Shown: positions 6,987 through 14,466 of the stretch, in pieces
Layout of the letters: the number at the start of each line of letters is the position of its first letter
Position numbering within the stretch: position 1 is the first letter of the stretch
Origin: Spirosoma utsteinense
Lineage (GTDB): Bacteria; Bacteroidota; Bacteroidia; Cytophagales; Spirosomataceae
Assembly: GCF_014282275.1 (NCBI RefSeq)
Contig: NZ_VFIA01000008.1
Location: 141,725 to 205,724 of the forward strand
Reading direction: 5' to 3'
DNA: 64,000 bases
Notes under the pieces: model-generated
What the model was told of the DNA's origin: nothing
The model's database searches: none
Seen by the model: only the letters and a program-made list of their open reading frames with translations
Position numbers and translations under genes: made by a program

Positions 6987-9900
6987 CTACTCAGGCACTA
7001 TACCACTTCGTTCCCGCGCCTGAACAGAATCGTAGTGCTTGGCCAGGCAGTGGTACAGGACCAGTTCGTAGGCCCGTTGCTTGGAGGGGAACAGCCGGTT
7101 CACGATCATGTGGATCAGACTGCTGATGATACCCTTTAACAAGCCGGAGCCATTAAAGGCAGCGGCCAATTTCTGGAGAAGGTCGTCCTGCGCGCTGTCC
7201 CAGACATCGGGCCTGTCGGCAATCGGAAAATCTGCGGCCAATGCCTGGTTCATCAATGTCCGGTATGTGCGGTACTTTTCGTTGAGTTGATGACGCAGGG
7301 CCAAATCACCCCCGAACTCCTGAAAAAAGCTTTCTTTCATCGTTTCCAGGATCGTTCGGCGGGCGCTGGCCGGTAAGCCCGTGCCTGTCAGGAGCCGGTC
7401 GATCTTGCGAATGGCGAACGCAAAGCGCAGATTCTCGTCGAACTCATCGCCCGTACGGGCCAGAAAATCCAGCGTCGACAGGCTGTCGTAATGGAACAGC
7501 GTTTCACACAAACCAATGTGTTCCATGCCGTAGCGCTCAAATTCACGCTGGTATGTATCTACCTGGACCCGGTGTACGACTCCTGCTTCTACCGACTCGT
7601 GGAGCGCCTTTTCTATGGCCCGCACCACATGGTGGTAGAACTCCAGGTGCGGATTTCCCCGAAACCGGAGCCGCAGATGCGGGTCGGTATCTTTGTAGCG
7701 GATAAAGAAAAACGCCTGAATCATATGGGTTTTCAGCAGTTGCTGCACCACCGGGTAGATCGTTTTGAGCAGCAGCGCATCGGATGTTTTCTCGCCCGTA
7801 TACACTTTCAGGTAAAACCACTCGCTGCCGACCGAAAACTTTCGCTGGGGCAAATGCGTGTTCGACTGGCTTAGCCCCGGTAGCACATGCGCGCTTTTAT
7901 GGCCAAACGGAATGATAAGTTCGTGGGTGAAGTGGCTGCGCTTGCTGGCCAGCGGACACTGGTCGGGCTGGGCCAGGAACTCGACCAGCCGGATCGTGCC
8001 GGGTTTACCTGACGACGATGCGCCTGCCAGACGCCGAATCTCGGCCGATAATAACGCCAGCGATTCGGGGACGTGCATGGCAATGAACAGTTCGTTATCG
8101 CCCTGCGCCAGCATAAACTGGTCGGGCAGCCCCGCAGCGGTCAACTGAGCGACCAGCCGCAACGGGTTGTCGGGGGTGAGATCGCGCGGCTGTAATTGCC
8201 AGGTAGCGCGGCTAAGGATGACCCGGTTGTAACGAACTCGGGGCAGGTAGGTCTGGGTTTGTAGTACGCTCCAGTTCCAGACGACGTTGAGGTGGGCATC
8301 CTGGGCCTGAAGGTCACACAGGAACCGATAGATAGGCAGGCCCTGCGTAAAGTTATGGGCGTTGGTCAACCGCGGGATCACACGCTGGTTCAGCCGCTTC
8401 GAACGCAGTACGACCTGGTCGTTTCTGACCGACACCATCAGATCGGACAACGCAATCTGAAATTCCGGCGAAACCGACGATTGGCCCATATAAGGAATTT
8501 CGTAGGGATGGATGGTTGGCCGGGTCAGGATGTTACCAACGCGGTTTTCGGGCAGGTGAACGATCTCGGCAATGATCACGTCGGGGTGATGCACTTCTTC
8601 GGCTGCCGCACAAGCGCGAATACGCTGGGCCAGCGCCGGGTCGCCCTCCCCAAAGCGGCTCATCAGATTGACGGCCGACGGTCCTTTGCAGGCCAGCAGA
8701 TTGAACCGGAAGTCACCTTCGTCCAGCCCCTTGACCGAACGGGACAGCACCGTTCCGAAGACATAGAAACTGTCGGGAATTGAGGTCGAAACCGCTTGTT
8801 TGCTGCCAATATAAGCCAAGTCGTCGTCGGTCAGGACAATTTCGCCTGCGGCATCGGCCGTCCGGCTCATACGCAGCGCTCCCGCATATTTATTCATCAC
8901 GAAAGTCTGCCACCAGTCCCAGGTCGTTACTGAGGCAGTAGCGGCTGTTACGAACGAGAGGTCGTCGATCAGGGGCGCATACCCCACACCCAGTGTCGAA
9001 CCGGAGCCGTATCCGATACCGAACTCCTGATCGAGCGCGAGTGCCAGCGGGATCTCCTCGTCTTCGTACCGCATGTAGAACCGGCGTTTGAACTCGTCCA
9101 TATCAGGGCATACATGCGTCTGATTGAGCACCATCAGCTTCTCCAGGTCACGTTGTAGCAGCTGCATAGCCCGGTCGCTCAGTTGCAGGGCCGGGTTATC
9201 GAAATAGGTATCGACCTGCACGATGTCGGCCGCCGGTGGGGTGATGGCACGGTCCAGGAACCACTGCCGGGTTTGGGCGTAGGCGTCCAGCCGGTTGGGC
9301 TGTTGTAGATTGGCCTGTAACTGCCGGAGATCGGCAACGATGGCGTCGGTGTTTGCGAGTGTGGCAATCCGCTCTGTCAGCCGGTTCAGGTAGTTTAGTC
9401 CCGTAACGGTTGGCTCGATCTCGAACAGCAGCAGTTGCCCGTCGATGAGCTGCTCAACAAATTCGTCGGCCTCGTCTGGCGCGGCCTGTAAATCAATGAG
9501 CAGCGCGGTCAATTCGTTGATGGTAGCGCCGTCGCGGGCAGCTTTGAGCACAACCGTCAGGTACCGGTCGGCTTCAACGGCGCTGATGAAGTAGTTGCGC
9601 TTTTCATTGTCACGCTGCTGTTCGACATAGCGCAGCGATGATCCAACGGGATAAAGCGACGAATTGGGAAAGAGTTTTACCTGCGTTCGAACGGCTGGCT
9701 GGCTGGTGAGCCAGGCACAGATAGCCAGCAGGCAGTCCATATCGACGCGGGTATGGGTACGAAGTGTATCGGCCGTGCCGCCCCGAAGCTGGGATTGTTC
9801 GCCGAAGGTACCCATCGTGCAACCCGCAAACAGGCCATAAGGCGTGGGGCGGCTGCACATCCGGATGAAATATTTGTGAAGGGTTACAAGCAGCTTTTCC

Positions 9901-10115
9901 TGTTCAGGAAGTGTTTCGCCCGACAACCACCGCTGGAAACGCTCGTATAAGGTGGGCGATGCCGCGAAAATAGCCTCCTGCGCCAGCGGGTCCTGATAAT
10001 GCTGCCGGAGAAGATCGTTGAGCGGTTGGGTATTAAGTTGACTGTAAAACTGGATTAACCTGTCAATTGGATACGTAGGTTGGCGTATAACGAAAAAGTC
10101 TTTTACCTGAATCAT
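6987..10115 (-). CDS. Full-length LanB-type lantibiotic dehydratase
   Basis: A 1042-aa class I lanthipeptide dehydratase. These enzymes use glutamyl-tRNA to glutamylate Ser/Thr and then eliminate glutamate to give dehydroalanine or dehydrobutyrine. The N-terminal domain carries the hallmark SRPTPYGLFAG (about 88-98). The C-terminal elimination (SpaB_C, thiopeptide-type) domain starts near residue 767 with WFYLKVYTGEKTSDALLL and contains FFIRYKDTDPHLRLRF. Length and both domains match complete LanB rather than split forms. No LanC cyclase is encoded in the window. A single ATTGGTCGA half-site lies at 10193-10201, 78 bp upstream. It is preceded by the precursor and pseudo-receiver genes and is probably expressed with them. 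Confidence 0.93.
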   Translation of the reverse strand: MIQVKDFFVIRQPTYPIDRLIQFYSQLNTQPLNDLLRQHYQDPLAQEAIFAASPTLYERFQRWLSGETLPEQEKLLVTLHKYFIRMCSRPTPYGLFAGCTMGTFGEQSQLRGGTADTLRTHTRVDMDCLLAICAWLTSQPAVRTQVKLFPNSSLYPVGSSLRYVEQQRDNEKRNYFISAVEADRYLTVVLKAARDGATINELTALLIDLQAAPDEADEFVEQLIDGQLLLFEIEPTVTGLNYLNRLTERIATLANTDAIVADLRQLQANLQQPNRLDAYAQTRQWFLDRAITPPAADIVQVDTYFDNPALQLSDRAMQLLQRDLEKLMVLNQTHVCPDMDEFKRRFYMRYEDEEIPLALALDQEFGIGYGSGSTLGVGYAPLIDDLSFVTAATASVTTWDWWQTFVMNKYAGALRMSRTADAAGEIVLTDDDLAYIGSKQAVSTSIPDSFYVFGTVLSRSVKGLDEGDFRFNLLACKGPSAVNLMSRFGEGDPALAQRIRACAAAEEVHHPDVIIAEIVHLPENRVGNILTRPTIHPYEIPYMGQSSVSPEFQIALSDLMVSVRNDQVVLRSKRLNQRVIPRLTNAHNFTQGLPIYRFLCDLQAQDAHLNVVWNWSVLQTQTYLPRVRYNRVILSRATWQLQPRDLTPDNPLRLVAQLTAAGLPDQFMLAQGDNELFIAMHVPESLALLSAEIRRLAGASSSGKPGTIRLVEFLAQPDQCPLASKRSHFTHELIIPFGHKSAHVLPGLSQSNTHLPQRKFSVGSEWFYLKVYTGEKTSDALLLKTIYPVVQQLLKTHMIQAFFFIRYKDTDPHLRLRFRGNPHLEFYHHVVRAIEKALHESVEAGVVHRVQVDTYQREFERYGMEHIGLCETLFHYDSLSTLDFLARTGDEFDENLRFAFAIRKIDRLLTGTGLPASARRTILETMKESFFQEFGGDLALRHQLNEKYRTYRTLMNQALAADFPIADRPDVWDSAQDDLLQKLAAAFNGSGLLKGIISSLIHMIVNRLFPSKQRAYELVLYHCLAKHYDSVQARERSGIVPE

Positions 10116-10192
10116 ACGGAGAGCACTTTCGTTGTCGGAGGACTACTAAAGTACTACGTATTTGCCGATGCACCAACCGGTTAGTTACATTT

Positions 10193-10201
10193 TCGACCAA
10201 T
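10193..10201 (-). promoter_or_regulatory. Single LytTR-like half-site upstream of lanB
   Basis: ATTGGTCGA on the minus strand, identical to the second repeat of the two full sites at 10907-10936 and 13076-13105. No second copy is found 21 bp to either side, so it may be a weak or chance site. The gap 10116-10271 holds nothing else that I recognise. Confidence 0.35.
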
Positions 10202-10271
10202 TAGAAAAATAAATTATTGTTAACTCAGGATAATAACAACTAATGTATAGTCAATATATGTAAATACATAC

Positions 10272-10631
10272 TTATCCAAACAGAGCGACATACCGATCCA
10301 TGCTCTCGGCAAAGCGTTCGAACGAGTAAGGCTCCGTCAGGAAATCCAGCGGATCGAGGTTCAGATGACCGAACACATGGCGGGGATAGGGCGAGGTGAT
10401 AATTACGGCCGGGTGGTGCCGCAGAGCCAGCAGAAATGGTTCGGGAATTTCATCGTCGGGACCAGCCAGCCGAAGGAATACCAACCCACAATCGTCCGTT
10501 TGTATACAGGCAAACATCTCCTCCGTAAACGCCCCGGTCTGGCCAAACTGGAGCCAGCCGGTGCGTTGGAGGTAATGAGCTAGTTGGTTCTGGCTCGCCC
10601 TCGAGAAATTTAGGGTGAGATAGGTTCGCAA
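10272..10631 (-). CDS. Stand-alone pseudo-receiver protein lacking the phospho-acceptor Asp
   Basis: A 119-aa protein whose C-terminal half follows the receiver domain of LytTR regulators: CGLVFLRL, PAVIITSPYPRHVFGHL, DPLDFLTEPYSFERFAESMD (compare pDLIFLDI, PAVIFTTAYP..A, A.DYLLKPFSFERF). The position of the phosphorylated Asp is Arg54 (FLRL instead of FLDI). The conserved Lys after the dipeptide LL is Glu100 (LTEP instead of LLKP). The acidic pair at the N-terminus is absent. It therefore cannot be phosphorylated in the usual way and has no output domain. It lies 15 bp after the lanthipeptide precursor gene. It may dock on the LytS kinase or LytTR regulator, or bind the precursor. Both are inference. 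Confidence 0.7.
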   Translation of the reverse strand: MRTYLTLNFSRASQNQLAHYLQRTGWLQFGQTGAFTEEMFACIQTDDCGLVFLRLAGPDDEIPEPFLLALRHHPAVIITSPYPRHVFGHLNLDPLDFLTEPYSFERFAESMDRYVALFG

Positions 10632-10646
10632 TGGTTGTGGTGTTGG

Positions 10647-10778
10647 TTAAAAGGTAATGCCGGTCAGGATAGAGGAGGTTTTACCACCGTTTTTGGTGGT
10701 CAGCGAAGACGTCAGGCAAACGATACGTTGTTTTTTCAAGGTCAGACGGGGAGCGGCAGTAGTTGTTTGGTTTTTCAT
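10647..10778 (-). CDS. Class I lanthipeptide-like precursor with cysteine-free core
   Basis: A 43-aa peptide. RLTLKKQRIVCL matches the leader of Bacteroidota class I lanthipeptides (L.LkKetI..L). Gly-Gly at residues 31-32 (TTKNGGK) gives a possible C39 cut, leaving an 11-residue core KTSSILTGITF. The core has five Ser/Thr and no cysteine. The only cysteine (residue 21) lies in the leader. LanB could dehydrate Ser/Thr, but lanthionine rings could not form inside this core. It is the first gene after three phased LytTR repeats and a consensus promoter (10849-10879), and it is followed at 15 bp by the pseudo-receiver gene. It was found by reading the strand directly. Confidence 0.75.
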   Translation of the reverse strand: MKNQTTTAAPRLTLKKQRIVCLTSSLTTKNGGKTSSILTGITF

Positions 10779-10848
10779 GAGTTGGTCGGTTATACTGTGT
10801 TTGATTTGTTTGGTTAAGAAAGAGATCAGTTTGTCTGTCCCGGTGATT

Positions 10849-10879
10849 CAAAAGTAGTCTGTCAGAGTAGCCTCATCAA
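10849..10879 (-). promoter_or_regulatory. Promoter of the lanthipeptide precursor operon
   Basis: TTG-N20-TACTTTTG on the minus strand, a full match to the Bacteroidota consensus: -7 element 10849-10856, -33 TTG 10877-10879. The nearest LytTR repeat ends 6 bp upstream of the -33 box. This leaves about 65 nt of untranslated leader before the precursor ATG. Confidence 0.75.
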
Positions 10880-10885
10880 TTACTT

Positions 10886-10936
10886 TAGACTAATTGAAGT
10901 CGTATTTCGACCAATGAGGGAAATTGATCGACTAAT
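10886..10936 (-). promoter_or_regulatory. Three phased LytTR-type direct repeats upstream of the precursor promoter
   Basis: On the minus strand: ATTAGTCGA (10928-10936), ATTGGTCGA (10907-10915) and ATTAGTCTA (10886-10894), each starting exactly 21 bp after the previous one. Nine-base direct repeats separated by 12 bp are the known binding geometry of LytTR-domain regulators such as AgrA. The first two repeats recur in identical form and spacing at 13076-13105. The site overlaps the last codons of the histidine kinase gene. Confidence 0.75.
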
Positions 10937-12131
10937 GAGATTTCGTACCGGCGTTGATTTCCTTATTGAGCGCATTCAGTTGTATCGTCAGCGCCACAAC
11001 ATACGTATCTTCAGTCGCTGTTACGGCCAGCGTATGGCGGTTTTCATAGAACGCATTCAGCCGACGGCTTACATTATCCAGGCCTACGCCCCCCGACTTT
11101 TTGGCTGAATCCTGCGGCAGTTCGACAACCGGCACATGCCGTTTAATCGGGATGCTGTTCTCGACCCGAAAGACAAACTGGTCGTTGGCGAGGGTAGCGC
11201 TAACCTGCACATAGGCGGGTTCGCTGGCCCCTTTCACCCCGTGTTTGAAGGCGTTTTCGACGAAGGCAATCAAAAGCAGGGGTGTGATCTGGTAAGCCTC
11301 CGGACGACCACTTTGCTCATATTCTATAACCACATACTGATCCGACAACCGGTTACGCTCCAGATTGAGGTAGTTCTGGATGTAAGCCAGTTCCTTGTCG
11401 AGCGCTATTTTGTCAACGTCCGTTTCGTACAGGTTGTAGCGCATCAGCTCCGACAGGCGCAGGATCAGATCAGCCGCCTGCTCATCAGAATCGAAAACAC
11501 GGGCGTAAACGCTGTTGAGCGTGTTGAACAGAAAGTGCGGATTGACCTGTGCTTTTAAAAAATCGAGTTCCAGGGAGAGTTTATCTTTTTCGAGTTTATA
11601 ATTCTCCAGCCTTAGCTTTATGATATCGCCAAATGCCCGTACGATCAGGATCATAATGGCAAACGGGAAACTCCAGAAAAAGCTATAAAAGGCCGCCGAC
11701 CAGTCGGTTACAAACCCCAGCAGGCCGGCTTCGCGAAAGATACCCCAATCTCTTTCCAGCCTTACAACCGTTGTTAAGCGCTGCAAGATGTTGAACTGGA
11801 TATAATTTACTTCATACAAAACCAAGTGGCTGATGGCAAACCATAGCCCGAACGTCCCTATCTTTTTGACATAGATCGTACGGGGGAAGATGTAATTACT
11901 GAATACATAGTAGAGGGCTGCCGTTTGTAAGACCACCCCGAGCGAGAGCCAGTTTAGCGTAAAGTCATTCGCCTGATAAAACTTCCCAAGATAAACGTGC
12001 CGGATAAACAGCCCGAACACCCCCCACAGCAAAACCTGGACTATCACCTGCTGGTGCGTATCCTGTATCCAGCTTTCGGCTAGTGGGCGTCTGATTACCG
12101 GCTCTTCTGATTTAATGTGAACCTGACTCAT
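10932..12131 (-). CDS. LytS-type sensor histidine kinase
   Basis: A 399-aa membrane kinase. Four hydrophobic segments occupy about residues 28-47, 60-82, 93-110 and 143-166. The His_kinase domain follows, with phospho-acceptor His199 in KAQVNPHFLFNTLN, then an HATPase domain with N box LIAFVENAFKHGV (about 298-310) and GVGLDNVSRRL. It lacks a separate periplasmic sensor domain, so it probably senses a ligand in or at the membrane, for example an exported peptide. It is co-oriented with the LytTR regulator gene, which starts 132 bp upstream of it. Its stop codon lies within the regulatory repeats of the next operon. Confidence 0.92.
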   Translation of the reverse strand: MSQVHIKSEEPVIRRPLAESWIQDTHQQVIVQVLLWGVFGLFIRHVYLGKFYQANDFTLNWLSLGVVLQTAALYYVFSNYIFPRTIYVKKIGTFGLWFAISHLVLYEVNYIQFNILQRLTTVVRLERDWGIFREAGLLGFVTDWSAAFYSFFWSFPFAIMILIVRAFGDIIKLRLENYKLEKDKLSLELDFLKAQVNPHFLFNTLNSVYARVFDSDEQAADLILRLSELMRYNLYETDVDKIALDKELAYIQNYLNLERNRLSDQYVVIEYEQSGRPEAYQITPLLLIAFVENAFKHGVKGASEPAYVQVSATLANDQFVFRVENSIPIKRHVPVVELPQDSAKKSGGVGLDNVSRRLNAFYENRHTLAVTATEDTYVVALTIQLNALNKEINAGTKSH

Positions 12132-12263
12132 ACCATGGAGAGGACAATGCCTGTGGATTAAGTACTCTTTTGACAGGGGGCGTCCCGGCTAACTTGTCGA
12201 CCAGCGCTGCTTGTACCCTATAAGCATGACCACCTGCCCATCGGTGGCCATTTGGCCACGCCC

Positions 12264-13037
12264 TCACATCATATTCTTCTTCAACTCGTTCATTACCGCT
12301 TCCCGGTAGGTGACGCCGATGGTCACTTTTTTGCCGTCGAGGGTGGTGATCTGGTTTCCGTCAATTTCTTTGATCGACTGTCGCCGAACGATGAACGACC
12401 GGTTGACGCGCAGAAACTGCGACGGAGGCAGCATCTCCTCCAGCCGGCTCATGGTCATGTGGGTCACAATCGTTCGGGTGATCAGGTGTATCTTGAGGTA
12501 GTCTTTCATCCCTTCGGCAAAGACGATCTCCTCGGGTGCCACCCGCACTAGTTTTTTATCTTCTTTGATCAGAAAATACGGTATCCGCTCGCGGGGGTCG
12601 GCCGGGGCCTGTGTCTGGTTGCGGGCCGGCGGGCGCGTGGGCGTGGGCGCGCTGGGGTCTGGCTCAAAGCCAAGCCGCCGGGTGACGCGGTTGATGGCGT
12701 CCAGAAATTTATCGAAACCGGCGGGTTTAAGCAGGTAGTGCGTCACCGACTCGAACTGGTAGGTGTCGGCAGCAAACTGGGGCGAAGCCGTTACCATGAT
12801 GACCATTGGATGCGGCAGTGGCAGCGACTTCAGAAACTCCACACCCGTCATGTAGGGCATCTCTACGTCCAGAAACAGGATATCGGGGTTGAGCTGCTGA
12901 ACACGTTCCAGCCCCTCGAAGGGGTCGAGGCTCTGCCCCAGCAGCTGTAGATACGGAACACGCTCAATGTACTTCGACATGATGTGATGCGCAGGCGGTT
13001 CGTCATCTACCAGATAACAGGTAAGCGTTTCGTTCAT
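12264..13037 (-). CDS. LytTR-family response regulator
   Basis: A 257-aa regulator. The receiver domain (about 1-120) has the acidic pair DDE at 11-13, phospho-acceptor Asp57 in DILFLDVEMP, and conserved Lys in HYLLKP. A Pro/Thr-rich linker (about 128-148) leads to a LytTR DNA-binding domain (about 150-255: YFLIKEDKKLVRV, IVFAEGMKDYLKIH, FLRVNRSFIV). It is paired with the downstream LytS kinase. The two matching 21-bp-phased repeat sites at 10886-10936 and 13076-13105 are its most likely targets. The latter lies only 39 bp upstream of its own ATG, so autoregulation is also possible. Confidence 0.93.
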   Translation of the reverse strand: MNETLTCYLVDDEPPAHHIMSKYIERVPYLQLLGQSLDPFEGLERVQQLNPDILFLDVEMPYMTGVEFLKSLPLPHPMVIMVTASPQFAADTYQFESVTHYLLKPAGFDKFLDAINRVTRRLGFEPDPSAPTPTRPPARNQTQAPADPRERIPYFLIKEDKKLVRVAPEEIVFAEGMKDYLKIHLITRTIVTHMTMSRLEEMLPPSQFLRVNRSFIVRRQSIKEIDGNQITTLDGKKVTIGVTYREAVMNELKKNMM

Positions 13038-13075
13038 AGGAATGCAATATATTCATTTACCCGTTTTAGTGCCGC

Positions 13076-13105
13076 ATTAGTCGAAGAAGTGGCGGTATTG
13101 GTCGA
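13076..13105 (+). promoter_or_regulatory. LytTR-type direct repeat site facing the XRE/ABC operon
   Basis: ATTAGTCGA (13076-13084) and ATTGGTCGA (13097-13105), start-to-start 21 bp, on the plus strand. The two nonamers are the same, in the same order, as in the precursor site. Six bases downstream comes a possible -33 TTT (13112-13114) and, after N20, TTGTTTTG (13135-13142), an imperfect -7 element. The six-base gap from repeat to -33 equals that at the precursor promoter. Confidence 0.7.
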
Positions 13106-13185
13106 AAAAAGTTTATTTACCTCGTCCACAGTGGTTGTTTTGATCCAGTCATTTAACACAGGTAGACCTCAAATAAGCTTTAACC

Positions 13186-13428
13186 ATGAACCCGATTGCT
13201 ACTAAACTCCGTAAGCTCCGCGAAATTCACGGATACCCTCAGGAATATGTTGCCTTCCAGTTAGGCGTTAGTCAGGCAGCCTACAGCAAGAAAGAAACAG
13301 GCCGCACCGAACTATCGCTGACGGTACTTCAGCAGATTTCGTCACTCTACAACATCAGTTTGATGGATCTGATCAGCCTTACTATGCAGGATCTGCTCAT
13401 TATAGCCGTTCGTCAGCAACCGCAGTAG
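13186..13428 (+). CDS. XRE-family helix-turn-helix regulator
   Basis: An 80-aa protein made almost entirely of an HTH_3 domain (about 5-62): ATKLRKLREIHGYPQEYVAF, LGVSQAAYSKKETGR, LSLTVLQQISSLYNI. No other domain is present. It is the first gene of a plus-strand unit with an ABC ATPase and a permease fusion, 81 bp ahead of the ATPase. The sequence GTTTATTTACCT occurs both 65 bp upstream of this gene (13111-13122) and in front of the ATPase gene (13462-13473), and it could be its operator. That is a guess. Confidence 0.85.
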   Translation: MNPIATKLRKLREIHGYPQEYVAFQLGVSQAAYSKKETGRTELSLTVLQQISSLYNISLMDLISLTMQDLLIIAVRQQPQ

Positions 13429-13509
13429 CCGGAAGGCTTTCCAGACCGCCCCGCCCGACCTGTTTATTTACCTAAACAGAAGTCATTTACCCTCTTACCC
13501 ACTTAGCTC

Positions 13510-14466
13510 ATGAATCTGCTGATCGAAAACCTAACGAAGACCTACAGCAACGGGGTCAAAGCCCTCAACGGCGTATCATTAACCATTGAGCCAGGCTTAT
13601 TTGGTTTACTGGGCCCGAATGGCGCAGGCAAATCGTCGCTCATGCGCACGATTGCTACGCTCCAGTCGCCCGATGCAGGACGTATTGTTCTTCAGACTAT
13701 TGGCAAGCGAGACATTGACGCCATTCGTCAACCCGACGATCTGCGTAAACTGCTGGGTTACTTACCCCAGGACTTCGGCGTTTACCCGCGTATCGACGCC
13801 ATCACGCTGCTCGATCACCTGGCCGTTCTCAAAGGCATCCACAACCGCGCCGAGCGGAAGGAAAGTGTTGAAACGCTGCTCCATCGTACCAATCTCTGGG
13901 ACGTCCGCAAAAAGAACCTGAGTGGCTTTTCGGGAGGCATGCGCCAGCGGTTCGGCATTGCACAGGCGTTGCTGGGTAATCCCAAGCTGATCATTGTCGA
14001 CGAACCAACATCCGGGCTGGACCCCGCCGAACGGAACCGCTTCCTGAATCTGCTGGCGGGACTGGGCGAAGAAGCCATCGTAATCCTGTCGACACACATT
14101 GTCGAAGACGTACAGGAACTATGCCGGCAGATGGCCATCATCAACAAGGGTGAAGTGCTGCTGACAGGCCACCCACTCGATGCGATCGAAATGCTGAAAG
14201 GGCAGATCTGGAAAAAACGGGTAAGAGCCGCCGATGTGGAGTCGATGCACCAGTCGCACGTCATTATCAACGAGCGGATGGTAGCCGGAGAGCCCGTCGT
14301 CTACGCCTACGGCACGTCGAGTCCGGCACCGGGTTTCGTGCCGGTAGAAGCAGGTCTGGAAGAAGTCTACTTCTCGGAGATCACCAGCGCCAAAACGCGT
14401 TACCACGATCACCAGCGCGTCGGTGCTACCTCCACCACACGCCAAGAATCCTGTGTCCGTAACTGA
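13510..14466 (+). CDS. ABC transporter ATP-binding protein
   Basis: A 318-aa ATPase of the CcmA/BcrA type. Walker A is GPNGAGKSS (35-43), signature [10 protein letters not shown] (about 137-146), Walker [13 protein letters not shown] (about 158-169) and H-loop STHIVED. The C-terminal 90 residues are a non-ATPase extension usual in this group. Its stop overlaps the start of the permease fusion (TGATG), so the two are coupled. Such pairs often export or expel antimicrobial compounds. The LytTR site upstream makes a self-protection role for the neighbouring peptide locus plausible but unproven. Confidence 0.9.
   Translation: MNLLIENLTKTYSNGVKALNGVSLTIEPGLFGLLGPNGAGKSSLMRTIATLQSPDAGRIVLQTIGKRDIDAIRQPDDLRKLLGYLPQDFGVYPRIDAITLLDHLAVLKGIHNRAERKESVETLLHRTNLWDVRKKNLSGFSGGMRQRFGIAQALLGNPKLIIVDEPTSGLDPAERNRFLNLLAGLGEEAIVILSTHIVEDVQELCRQMAIINKGEVLLTGHPLDAIEMLKGQIWKKRVRAADVESMHQSHVIINERMVAGEPVVYAYGTSSPAPGFVPVEAGLEEVYFSEITSAKTRYHDHQRVGATSTTRQESCVRN

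Noticed and set aside
6727..7023. 98-aa plus-strand ORF between lanB and the 69-aa gene
   Set aside because: It crosses the hairpin and the promoter region of the minus strand and has no recognisable domain. It is a chance frame.
13111..13491. Repeated ATTTACC(T/C) motifs around the XRE gene as XRE operators
   Set aside because: They are AT-rich heptamers with irregular spacing, and not specific enough to claim. They are mentioned in the XRE entry as a guess only.
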